Origin: an uncultured Clostridia bacterium
Lineage (GTDB): Bacteria > Bacillota > Clostridia > TANB77 > CAG-508
DNA length: 64,000 nt
Assembly: GCA_948735595.1 (NCBI GenBank)
Contig: CAPXSA010000026.1
Coordinates: forward strand, 1-64,000
Direction of reading: 5' to 3'
The notes beneath the pieces were generated by a model that saw nothing but the letters and a program-made list of their open reading frames with translations, made no database searches and had not been told where the DNA came from. Position numbers and translations under genes: made by a program. Positions 49,944 through 58,306 of the stretch are shown one piece after another; the stretch's first letter is position 1; each line of letters begins with the position of its first letter.

Positions 49944-50018
49944 TGGGGTATCGCCAAGCGGTAAGGCATCGGACTCTGACTCCGACATTCCTGTGTTCGA
50001 ATCACAGTACCCCAACCA
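49944..50018 (+). tRNA. tRNA-Gln (anticodon CUG)
   Basis: 75 bases including encoded CCA. The acceptor arms TGGGGTA and TACCCCA pair, the D arm is GCC/GGC, the anticodon stem is TCGGA/TCCGA with loop CTCTGAC (anticodon CTG, reading CAG), and the T arm is CTGTG/CACAG with TTCGAAT. The weak first pair U1-A72 is typical of tRNA-Gln. It stands directly upstream of the DUF262 accessory block; I see no repeat of its 3' end downstream. The rest of 50019-50188 is AT-rich and holds only a GGGGACTGAG REP-like trace near 50107. Confidence 0.93.
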
Positions 50019-50188
50019 AACATCCCTTAAATGAACACTTTTAATTTTTTAAGGGATTATTACTTTTATATGTGATAAATGATTGTTTGATTTCATTTAT
50101 TATGGGATTGGGGACTGAGCCATATCCTTATTTTTTTATATATTTTTTTATTTAAGTAGCATTGTTATGGAAAGGAGAAATTTTAGTA

Positions 50189-51889
50189 ATGAGTAATTTA
50201 ATTGATAATAGTGTAACCATATATGAAGCAATCAAAAATATAGAAAATGGAAAATATGTAATGCCAGCATTTCAAAGAGAATATGTTTGGAGTTCAGAAC
50301 AGATTGAAAAATTGTGGGATTCAATTCTTTTAGACTATCCTATTTCAAATTTTTTATTTTGGCATATTGACGATAGCAATGTTACTTGGGATACATATTT
50401 TTGTAATTTTTTGAAGAGAGTAACTTTTAATAGCAGTAAACAAGCAATTGGTATGAACTTTCCAATCAATAGTGTTAATTTTAATTATACTGATATAGCA
50501 ATTTTAGACGGACAACAAAGATTGACATCATTATATTTGTCTTTAATGGGCGATACTTATATAAAGCCTAAATTCTCCAAAAGACAAGGTGGTGTTGAAT
50601 ATGTTTACAAACTTTTTATTGAATTAGACAAAAATAAAAGTGAAAATGATGAAGAAGATTATAATAGTAAAAAATATGATATAAAATTCACTACAAAAGG
50701 TTTGAGTATCAATTCAAGTTCAACACAATTTGAAATTAAAAATATATTAAATGACGGATTCAAAAATGATGAAACAAGAGAACAAACAATTGAAGATACA
50801 ATAAAGGATATTCCTGAAAATAGCAAAGAATATGCTAGAAATATTTTATTGAAATTATATCAAAAAGTTTGTGGTGAAAAGTTAATTCGTTATACAGAAA
50901 TAAGAAATATGTCGCAAGATGATGCATTAGAAATGTTTATACGATTTAATAATGGTGGAAAAAAACTTCGTAAACACGAAATCACAATGTCAATTCTTGA
51001 AGTTTATTGGCCAAATGCAAGAGAGCAGTTTTCTATTCTTCTATCTGGAGCGTATGAAGAATTTAATACAGATTTAATTATTAGAACAGCTCTTATGTTA
51101 TATGGGGATGTAACAAAAACAATTATCAATAAAAAAGTAGCTGATGATTTAAAAAATAATTGGAGCGACTTTAAAATTGCATTTAAAAATATGCAAAATG
51201 CTTTTGAAAAATTAAATATTGATATAAAACGATTTGTAAATGATTATACAAAACTTGTTCCTATTCTCTATCATATTTATAATAACCCAAACACTTATGA
51301 AAATGATTTACAATCAATTCGTGTATATTTAACAAGAACAATATTTTTTATATATTTTCGCTCAGGAACTCCTGGAAAATTGCAAAGGTTAAGAAATAAT
51401 ATCAATAATAATGGAATGAAAATAACTATTGATATGCTTGATACAATGGCAGAATTGCAAATCACAGAAAGTAAGATTGAAGATATTTTGAATAGTGAAA
51501 AAGGAAGCAGATTAGCAGAAGAAGTTTTATACTTTATTGGCAGAGATTGGATAGATAAAAATATAAGTTATGAGCAAGACCATTTACACCCTGAAAGTAG
51601 ATTTAGTGAGCCAAAACCTTTTTCTATCTCTATTGAAGAATGGAAAAACTGGTATATCAATCGTAATCGTTTACCTAATATACAATTATTAGATGAGTTT
51701 GAAAACAAAAGCAAAAATAATAGAAGGCTGATTGATTACTGTAACGATATGAATGATGAACAAAAAAAGATATTTTTTGAACAAGCTATGATACCACAAG
51801 ACACATCATTAGAGATTGAAAGTTTTGGAGAATTCTACGAAAAAAGAAAAAATATACTAAAGGAAAAAATACTTGAATTACTAAAATGA
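50189..51889 (+). CDS. DUF262 protein with HNH-like end (GmrSD/SspE-like)
   Basis: About 566 residues from ATG 50189 after AAAGGAG. The N-terminal DUF262 (ParB-like) domain shows GKYVMPAFQREYVWSSEQIEKL, DYPISNFLFW and the signature ILDGQQRLTSLYLSL. Later come FIRFNNGGKKLRKHEI and, near the end, EQDHLHPESRF and NRLPNIQLL, an HNH/DUF1524-like pattern. Related two-domain proteins cleave modified or unmodified phage DNA. Just after a tRNA gene, it is a likely defence island gene; target not known. Confidence 0.82.
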   Translation: MSNLIDNSVTIYEAIKNIENGKYVMPAFQREYVWSSEQIEKLWDSILLDYPISNFLFWHIDDSNVTWDTYFCNFLKRVTFNSSKQAIGMNFPINSVNFNYTDIAILDGQQRLTSLYLSLMGDTYIKPKFSKRQGGVEYVYKLFIELDKNKSENDEEDYNSKKYDIKFTTKGLSINSSSTQFEIKNILNDGFKNDETREQTIEDTIKDIPENSKEYARNILLKLYQKVCGEKLIRYTEIRNMSQDDALEMFIRFNNGGKKLRKHEITMSILEVYWPNAREQFSILLSGAYEEFNTDLIIRTALMLYGDVTKTIINKKVADDLKNNWSDFKIAFKNMQNAFEKLNIDIKRFVNDYTKLVPILYHIYNNPNTYENDLQSIRVYLTRTIFFIYFRSGTPGKLQRLRNNINNNGMKITIDMLDTMAELQITESKIEDILNSEKGSRLAEEVLYFIGRDWIDKNISYEQDHLHPESRFSEPKPFSISIEEWKNWYINRNRLPNIQLLDEFENKSKNNRRLIDYCNDMNDEQKKIFFEQAMIPQDTSLEIESFGEFYEKRKNILKEKILELLK

Positions 51890-51911
51890 ATTTATGAAAG
51901 GGGATTTCATA

Positions 51912-52295
51912 ATGGGAGGGGCTCTAGGATTTTTGATATTATTATTTATATTAGGAGCAACAATAATTGCAGGCATACTTTATTATATTGGTGAATTCAT
52001 TTATATAATAATTTTAATTATTATATGTAAATATAAAAAGAGAACTACAAAAAAAGAACCTATTACAAAAGAACATTATAAAACAACTCAAACTGATATA
52101 GATAAAATAATAGAAAAATATAATAGTTCTCAATCTTCTAAAACAAAAATAGAACATGATTATTTCATTTCCAAAAAAGAAGAATTTTATTGTGAAAGAT
52201 GTTTTAAAAGAATATCAGAAAAAGAGTACGAACTTAATGAGTGTATGTGCGAGGATTGTTTTACTGATGTAAACTATTATGGAGAGGATTTTTAA
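51912..52295 (+). CDS. Membrane protein with C-terminal zinc finger
   Basis: About 127 residues. I chose ATG 51912 because GAAAGGGG lies between it and the ATG at 51894. Two adjoining membrane helices (FLILLFILGATIIAGILYYIG and FIYIIILIIICKY) are followed by a basic linker and a treble-clef-like CERCFKRISEKEYELNECMCEDCF. Co-directional with and five bases from the DUF262 gene, so possibly a partner. Not recognised as a named family. Confidence 0.6.
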   Translation: MGGALGFLILLFILGATIIAGILYYIGEFIYIIILIIICKYKKRTTKKEPITKEHYKTTQTDIDKIIEKYNSSQSSKTKIEHDYFISKKEEFYCERCFKRISEKEYELNECMCEDCFTDVNYYGEDF

Positions 52296-52297
52296 AG

Positions 52298-52693
52298 ATG
52301 AAAAGCGAAAACTACCAGTATGAAGATGTAATTTTAAATTTTAATGAAGAAGAAGCAGAAGATGTTACCAATGATATGAAACCAATTTGTCGCATAAAAT
52401 ATAAAGACGCAATAAAAAGCGTATTAAAACAAGGAAAATTATATAAAATATTTTTCAATTTTGGTTATACTGCTTTTGGGCAAGAAATAAGATATGCGAG
52501 AAACAAAACAGAAGTTCAATGGTATTCACGAGTAGCAACAGATGAGCGAGAGTTAGGAAAAACTTATAATGACTACATTCAAGAGTTTATAAGAAATAAT
52601 ATAGATTTTGACGGACAAACAATTCCCACTTTTATAAATATTAAGAAGCAAAATAATAGGAGCAATTTTTCAAAAAAATGTGATAAAAACTAA
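52298..52693 (+). CDS. Unknown small protein in the DUF262 block
   Basis: 131 residues. Acidic N-terminus, then KPICRIKYKDAIKSVLKQGKL and a central aromatic segment (YKIFFNFGYTAFGQEIRYARN). No membrane helix or known motif. Begins two bases after the previous gene, with GGAGAGG as ribosome site, so it is the third gene of the same operon. Ends about 55 bases before a strong terminator. Confidence 0.6.
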   Translation: MKSENYQYEDVILNFNEEEAEDVTNDMKPICRIKYKDAIKSVLKQGKLYKIFFNFGYTAFGQEIRYARNKTEVQWYSRVATDERELGKTYNDYIQEFIRNNIDFDGQTIPTFINIKKQNNRSNFSKKCDKN

Positions 52694-52746
52694 AAATGTA
52701 TTTTGAGACAAAGTGCCCTTAGAGCAAATCTTACACTCAACTAACC

Positions 52747-52773
52747 AAAAAAGCGCCATAAATGGCGCTTTTT
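52747..52773. terminator. Bidirectional terminator between convergent operons
   Basis: AAAAAGCGCCAT-AA-ATGGCGCTTTTT, a perfect inverted repeat with A and T tracts on both sides. Confidence 0.9.
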
Positions 52774-52789
52774 ACATGGTTGTCATTAT

Positions 52790-54289
52790 TTATTTTACTT
52801 TCTTAAAGAAGTATACTCTTGAAATAGCAAATATTGCAATTATAATAGATGAAACTACAACAATTATAGTAGCGTAATTTCCCGTTTGTGGAAGTGGATC
52901 TTTCTTTATTGTTTCATCTTTATCAGATTCTACATATCTTACACGAACCTTTGAAAATTCGGTTTCTGTTTCTTGTTTCTTTTGATTTTCATAATTGTAT
53001 TCTAAATCTACTTTAGAGTTAGTAGGTAATATTTTATCAACAATTTCTTTATTATAATCATCTTTTAATGTTAGTTTGTAGCTTAATGTAGCAACTTCAC
53101 CAGCATTTAAAAGTTCAATATTCCATGTAATGCTATTATCTGAATAATCTACTTTTTCTGATACTTTTCCAATATTAGGAGATTTTACATATTCAAAATT
53201 AAAGTTTTCAATAATCTCCTTAGGGAAGTAATCTTTAATTACTAAATCTTTAATAAAAGTATCTTTTTGATTAGCAATATCTTCATAAATGCTTTCATTC
53301 ATTGTATCATATAGATTTTCATAATCAATATGGAAGAACTTACCAACACTTGGAACAATAGGATTTTCAGGTGTTCCAAAAATCTCTTCTGCTAATTGAC
53401 CATAAGTTGTATTAGAATCTGCTCCATTTGGAAGAGAAGCACCTGGAACTTTGTTGTTAGTTTCATTTAATCCCATTAAAATAGAATACATATGAATTCC
53501 TTTAGCACTTAAATCTTGTAACTTTTTAGTAGTAGCTGTTGCAATGGCACCTGAGTAATGAAGAGTATCTTCTGTGTTTAAGCATAAGTTTGGTACACCA
53601 TCAGATAACACAATAATATATCTTGCAACATTTTCTTCTTGAGAGAAATTCTTTTCTGCAACGCTAAGTCCTGCTTCAATATTAGTATAGGTTCCTTGGT
53701 CTTTTTTATAATCTTCAATTTTAGCTTTTAAATCAGCTTCTGAATTAGTTAAACCAGATAATAATTTAGCATCATTTTCAGTACCATAAACTGCACCTTC
53801 AGCTACTTTTACACTAGAGAAAGATACAAGACCAATTTTAGCATTTTCAAATTTTTCAAGTAAAGATTTTGTAAAGTCATTAGCAGCTTCTGCTACATAG
53901 TCTGTTTTCACTTTATTATTATATGTTTTGGTCATACTATAGGAATTATCTAATACAAAGAAAACCTCAAGATTTTTTTTAGTTAAATCTTCATTTTCCA
54001 TTAAATTTTTAACAGTTAAAGTTAAAATAGCTTCTTTTTTCTCTGCATCAAAACTTGTTAACTCTTTTGTGAACTCTCCAATTTTATCTCCGTTAGATGG
54101 ATCTGTAATTGGAATTTCACAAAGCTTTTTTTCTACTAATTCTAAAGTAGTTACGCCAGGAATTACTTTGTTAGAATTTTCTTCATTGTTTCCATTATTT
54201 CCAGTATTAATTGTTACAGCAAATACAGGAGAAGTACAAAGTAACATCATAACTAAAAATGCTATAACACGAATTAGACTTTTTTTCAT
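52790..54289 (-). CDS. LPxTG-anchored vWA-domain surface protein
   Basis: About 499 residues from ATG 54289 after AAGGAGCG; in-frame codons further upstream lack a ribosome site. A signal peptide (KKSLIRVIAFLVMMLLCTSPVFA) is followed by a von Willebrand A domain with the MIDAS motif FFVLDNSYSM and YIIVLSDGVPN. A beta domain follows, then the wall-sorting signal LPQTG, a membrane helix and a basic tail FFKKVK. Sortase would attach it to peptidoglycan. Tip or backbone pilin and adhesin proteins have this layout; no sortase gene is nearby. Confidence 0.88.
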   Translation of the reverse strand: MKKSLIRVIAFLVMMLLCTSPVFAVTINTGNNGNNEENSNKVIPGVTTLELVEKKLCEIPITDPSNGDKIGEFTKELTSFDAEKKEAILTLTVKNLMENEDLTKKNLEVFFVLDNSYSMTKTYNNKVKTDYVAEAANDFTKSLLEKFENAKIGLVSFSSVKVAEGAVYGTENDAKLLSGLTNSEADLKAKIEDYKKDQGTYTNIEAGLSVAEKNFSQEENVARYIIVLSDGVPNLCLNTEDTLHYSGAIATATTKKLQDLSAKGIHMYSILMGLNETNNKVPGASLPNGADSNTTYGQLAEEIFGTPENPIVPSVGKFFHIDYENLYDTMNESIYEDIANQKDTFIKDLVIKDYFPKEIIENFNFEYVKSPNIGKVSEKVDYSDNSITWNIELLNAGEVATLSYKLTLKDDYNKEIVDKILPTNSKVDLEYNYENQKKQETETEFSKVRVRYVESDKDETIKKDPLPQTGNYATIIVVVSSIIIAIFAISRVYFFKKVK

Positions 54290-54436
54290 AATTAATCGCT
54301 CCTTATTATTCAATTTATTCCACTTTATTATAACGTATGAATAATTCTTTTTCAAGGGTTTTATCAATTTTTGCAGAATTTAACAAATTATGCTACAATA
54401 AAATCGAAAAATATGGATAACGGAGTAAAAAATAGG

Positions 54437-55258
54437 ATGAATAAACAAGAAATATTAAAACAATATAGTAAAGAGGAAGATAGAATCTTAGTTGCAAAAC
54501 TGTTAGATAAAGTGCAGTTTGTAAGTCAAAAAAATCAAATTCAAACAACTGACTTTTTAGATGGTTATGAACAAAAAATAGCACAAAAGATGTTACAGCA
54601 AATAAAGCATAAAACAGCTATTTTTTATGGAGGATATGAAGAAGCAGAAAGAAAAATGCTATATTTCTTTCCAGAAAAGCTGATGGATTTAATAGAAGAA
54701 GATTTGCAAAACGACAAAATGATACAAAAAGAAATGAAAGCTATCACTATTCAGCTTCCAAATGATTTAAAAGGGCAGTACCAACATAGAGATTATCTAA
54801 GTGGGTTAATGAAATTAGGAATTAAAAGGGAAAAAATAGGAGATATTTTGGTAAGAGAAAATGGAGCAGATATTTTAGTTCAAGAGGACATCTTAAATTA
54901 CCTTTTAAGTAATTTACCAGAACTAACTAGATTTCAAAAAGCAGAAATTTTTGCAAAAGAAATTTATAAGTTAGAAATAGTACCAATTAAATTGGAAAAA
55001 ATGGTAATCTTAGTACCACAATTAAGACTAGATGTCATGATTTCAGAATTATTACATACTTCTAGAACAAAAGTTAATGAAGTAATTTCACAAGAAAGAG
55101 TGCTAGTCAATTATGAAATTAAAACTAAAAATGCGGCTATGTTGCAAAGAGGAGATTTGCTGACCATACGAGGAAAAGGAAAATTTAAAATAGGGGAAGT
55201 TATTAGTCAAACTTCAAAAGGAAAGTTAAGAGTGGAAGTAGAAAAGTATGTGTCTTGA
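54437..55258 (+). CDS. ylmH: YlmH-like S4-domain RNA-binding protein
   Basis: About 273 residues. The N-terminal domain (FLDGYEQKIAQKMLQQI, AIFYGGYEEAERKMLYFFPE) is the YlmH-type fold, and RDYLSGLMKLGIKREKIGDILVREN lies in the centre. The S4 domain at the end is LRLDVMISELLHTSRTKVNEVI...VLVNYEIKTKNAAMLQRGDLLTIRGKGKF. In other Gram-positives it lies in the ylm-divIVA region and binds ribosomes or stalled 50S subunits. Here divIVA is absent. Start chosen at 54437 from a GGAG-like site. Confidence 0.85.
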   Translation: MNKQEILKQYSKEEDRILVAKLLDKVQFVSQKNQIQTTDFLDGYEQKIAQKMLQQIKHKTAIFYGGYEEAERKMLYFFPEKLMDLIEEDLQNDKMIQKEMKAITIQLPNDLKGQYQHRDYLSGLMKLGIKREKIGDILVRENGADILVQEDILNYLLSNLPELTRFQKAEIFAKEIYKLEIVPIKLEKMVILVPQLRLDVMISELLHTSRTKVNEVISQERVLVNYEIKTKNAAMLQRGDLLTIRGKGKFKIGEVISQTSKGKLRVEVEKYVS

Positions 55259-55259
55259 A

Positions 55260-55288
55260 TTGACATCTAAAAACGCTTGTTTTATAAT
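55260..55288 (+). promoter_or_regulatory. Perfect sigma-A promoter for dinB
   Basis: TTGACA, 17-base spacer, TATAAT. It begins two bases after the ylmH stop and would give a short leader carrying AGGTGA before the dinB ATG at 55306. No LexA-type operator is apparent. Confidence 0.85.
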
Positions 55289-55305
55289 ATCCATAGGTGA
55301 AAAAT

Positions 55306-56514
55306 ATGGAACGCAAAATTTTACATGTAGATGTGAATAGTGCTTTTTTGTCATGGACAGCAGTAGATATGTTAAAACAGGGAGCAAAGATAGATATTAG
55401 AACTATCCCTGCTATTATTGGTGGAGACGAAGAAAAGCGAAAAGGAATTGTTCTTGCCAAAAGTATTCCAGCTAAGAAATATGGTATACAAACAGCAGAA
55501 CCTATTTATTTTGCTAAACAGAAATGTCCAAATTTACAAATTTATCAAAGCAATTTCAGAGTATATTACTATTATTCCAATGCACTTTATGAGTTACTTC
55601 ATGAATATACTGACAAAATAGAGCGTTTTTCTATTGATGAATGCTTTTTGGATATTACTGATTTTATTCCAAAAGGAAAAACAGACTTGCAAATTGCCTA
55701 TGAAATTCATGAAAGAGTAAAACAAGAACTAGGTTTTACAGTAAATATTGGGGTGGCGCAAAATAAAGTATTAGCCAAAATGGCATCTGATTTTGAAAAG
55801 CCAGATAAGGTTCATACTTTGTATGCAAATGAAATTTCAAGTAAGATGTGGAAGTTACCAGTTTCTGAATTATTAATGGTAGGAAAAAGAAGCTTGCCAA
55901 AATTAGAATTATTAGGGATCAAAACGATAGGAGAATTAGCACATACGCCAAAGGAATTATTAGAAAATCAATTTGGAAAGTTTGGTAAAATGATTTGGGA
56001 ATATGCCAATGGTATTGACCATTCGGAAGTCATTTCTATGCCAGAAGAACCAAAAAGCATTGGCAATTCTTCTACTTTGCCACAAGATATGAAAGACTTA
56101 GAAAAGATAGAAGAAATTTTATTGGCTCTAACAGAACAAACTTGCTATCGATTAAGAAAACATCAGCTATTAGCCCATACAGTAGGAGTACAAATCAAAA
56201 ATAAAGATTTTAAAATGTATTCACATCAAAAGAGTTTGACGACTGATACAGATAGCACGAAAATTATTTATGAAACAGCCAAACAGATTTTGAAAGAAAT
56301 GTTCCAAGGAGAGCCTATTAGGCTAATTGGAATAAAAGTAGATAAACTAACAACAAAAGAAAAACAACAACTTTCTTTATTTGATACTCCGAAGAATGAG
56401 AAACAACAAAAGTTAGATCAGACTTTGGACAGATTAAAAGAGAAATATGGTTATGATGCAGTAACTAGAGCAGGTAAGATGAAAATTGACGAAATGATGG
56501 ACTTTAAAGATTGA
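55306..56514 (+). CDS. dinB: DNA polymerase IV (Y-family)
   Basis: 402 residues. ILHVDVNSAFLSWTAV (metal-binding Asp), the conserved SIDECFLDIT (Asp-Glu pair), VNIGVAQNKVLAKMASDFEKPDKV and a little-finger domain are all present. The C-terminus has QLSLFDT, a beta-clamp-binding motif. Performs translesion synthesis. Its own strong promoter suggests constitutive expression. Confidence 0.93.
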   Translation: MERKILHVDVNSAFLSWTAVDMLKQGAKIDIRTIPAIIGGDEEKRKGIVLAKSIPAKKYGIQTAEPIYFAKQKCPNLQIYQSNFRVYYYYSNALYELLHEYTDKIERFSIDECFLDITDFIPKGKTDLQIAYEIHERVKQELGFTVNIGVAQNKVLAKMASDFEKPDKVHTLYANEISSKMWKLPVSELLMVGKRSLPKLELLGIKTIGELAHTPKELLENQFGKFGKMIWEYANGIDHSEVISMPEEPKSIGNSSTLPQDMKDLEKIEEILLALTEQTCYRLRKHQLLAHTVGVQIKNKDFKMYSHQKSLTTDTDSTKIIYETAKQILKEMFQGEPIRLIGIKVDKLTTKEKQQLSLFDTPKNEKQQKLDQTLDRLKEKYGYDAVTRAGKMKIDEMMDFKD

Positions 56515-56561
56515 AAAGTGTCGAAAAATGGAAAGTTTTGTACAAGTTTTGCATAATATAT

Positions 56562-56585
56562 ATTAGTGCTAGTTAATGCACTAAT
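56562..56585 (+). promoter_or_regulatory. 8-base inverted repeat upstream of a small membrane gene
   Basis: ATTAGTGC-N8-GCACTAAT, directly before the GGAGG ribosome site and after a TAATAT-like box. Could be an operator or an mRNA hairpin affecting translation. Confidence 0.45.
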
Positions 56586-56600
56586 AGGAGGTGTAGGAAC

Positions 56601-56870
56601 ATGTACGAAGAAGACAAATGTAACAATAATTGCTACTATACTGGTTGTAAACAAAGAAAAAATAGATGCTGTGTAGATTTAATTATCTATATTTTATCTA
56701 TTTTAATTGCACTAACACTTGGATTAATTATTGCATCTATTCCAGTTATTGGAGCAATATTATTTGCAGCAATTGCCACACTAATTGTTTTAGCTGTCAT
56801 ACTTGTCATACTCATCATCATTAGAATTATTCAATTAGTATGTGAACGTAACAAAAATAAATGTTGCTAA
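56601..56870 (+). CDS. Small Cys-rich two-helix membrane protein
   Basis: 89 residues. The N-terminal 25 residues hold Cys-rich CNNNCYYTGCKQRKNRCC; two hydrophobic segments follow (LIIYILSILIALTLGLIIA and AILFAAIATLIVLAVILVILIII); it ends CERNKNKCC. Symmetric cysteine clusters at both ends suggest metal binding or disulfides. A strong ribosome site TAGGAGGTG precedes the ATG. Not recognised. Confidence 0.65.
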   Translation: MYEEDKCNNNCYYTGCKQRKNRCCVDLIIYILSILIALTLGLIIASIPVIGAILFAAIATLIVLAVILVILIIIRIIQLVCERNKNKCC

Positions 56871-57031
56871 CCAAAAGAACAACAGATTCCTTGTGGCTGA
56901 ATGGCTACGAGGAATTTGCATTTTTATTCCATTTATGATATAACTTAAGAGAATTTAAGGCTTACACAGAAAAAGAGAGTCTGCATACAATATAGAAGTA
57001 ATAAAGCTGTAAAGAGGAATGGAGTTTGAAG

Positions 57032-58265
57032 ATGAAAGAAGAAAACATAAAAACTTTAAAAAAGTACTCTCAAGAACATTTGATGGAGTATTTACCATAT
57101 CTAACAGAAGAAGAGCAAAAAAAGTTAGAACAGCAAGTAGAGGCAATTGATTTTGAACAATTACAACAATTGTATGAATTAGCAAAACAAGAGCAATATA
57201 TGGAAGAAAAAAATATTTCACATATTCCTTATGTAGATAAAGAAAAATTAGACGAAAAGAAAAGAGAAGAATTAGAAGAAATAGGGAAAAAGATAATTGG
57301 CAGTGGCAAATATGCTGTCATTACTATGGCAGGAGGACAAGGAACAAGACTTGGACATTCAGGGCCAAAAGGAACTTATTGCTTAGATACTGTCAATGGA
57401 CCTAAATATATATTTGAAATTATGATTGATACTTTAAAAAGAGCACAAAAAGAATATGGGATAGAACTTCCATGGTATATCATGACAAGTAAGGAAAATC
57501 ATAAAGATACTATAGAATTTTTTGAAGACAAAGAATACTTTGGCTATGACAAATCCAAGATAAAATTCTTTATGCAAGGTGAATTACCATTATTAAGTAC
57601 AAAGGGAAAAATGATTTTAAATCAAGAAAAACAAATTAAAGAAGCAGCAGATGGTAATGGAGGAATTTACGAAGCAATTATTAGAAATGGGATTTTACAG
57701 GACCTGAAGCATAGCGGAGTTGAATGGATATTTGTAAATGGAATTGATAATATACTATCTAACTTTGTTGACCCATTACTAGTAGGACTTACCATAATGC
57801 AAAAACATAAAATTGCCAGTAAGTCAGTAGTAAAAGCATATCCAAAAGAAAAAGTGGGCGTTTTTTGCAAAATGAATGGAAAGCCTAAAGTAATTGAATA
57901 CATAGAACTTCCAGAAGAAATGGCAGAAGAAAGAGACGAAAATGGAGAATTATTATATGGAGAAGTAAATATTGTTACTCATCTATTTCATCGTAGTGTT
58001 TTAGAAAACTTAGCAGATGTGAAACTTCCTTATCATGTAGCATTTAAAAAGTCTGGTTATTTAAATGAAAAGCGGAGAATATATTGAACCAGAAGAACCG
58101 AATGTGTATAAATTTGAAGCCTTTATTTTTGATGCATTTACCCGTTATGATGACATGACTATTTTACGTGTAAAAAGAGAAGAAGAATTTGCACCAGTAA
58201 AGAATAGGACAGGGGTAGATAGCCCTGAAACGGCAACAGCTTTGTATAACAAATATTACTGTTAA
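57032..58265 (+). CDS. UDP-N-acetylhexosamine pyrophosphorylase-like enzyme, read through a CGG +1 site
   Basis: UDPGP-family nucleotidyltransferase of the eukaryotic-like UAP type. The nucleotide loop is ITMAGGQGTRLGHSGPKGTY, with the catalytic Lys; later FVNGIDNILSNFVDPLLVG and KVGVFCKMNGKPKVIEY. At 58073 the zero frame reads AAG CGG AGA ATA TAT TGA. Skipping C gives AAG GGA GAA TAT and the expected IEPEEPNVYKFEAFIFDAF, then the normal end, 410 residues in all. Start at ATG 57032 after GGAG. It probably makes UDP-GlcNAc or a related sugar nucleotide. The GlmU-like gene follows 41 bases later. Confidence 0.85.
58073..58075 (+). other. In-frame CGG, +1 shift site (CGGA) in the UDP-sugar pyrophosphorylase
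   Basis: GAA AAG CGG AGA ATA TAT TGA is the zero frame. Read as AAG C-GGA GAA TAT ATT it restores the C-terminal domain from Gly348. Confidence 0.8.
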
Positions 58266-58306
58266 ATGATTAGAGGTTAATAAGAATAAAGAAGGAGAGT
58301 GTGAAA

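Noticed and set aside
49944..52773. Search for a tRNA-Gln 3' end repeat marking an integrated island
   Set aside because: No copy of the tRNA 3' end was found downstream of the DUF262 block, so integration at the tRNA is not shown.
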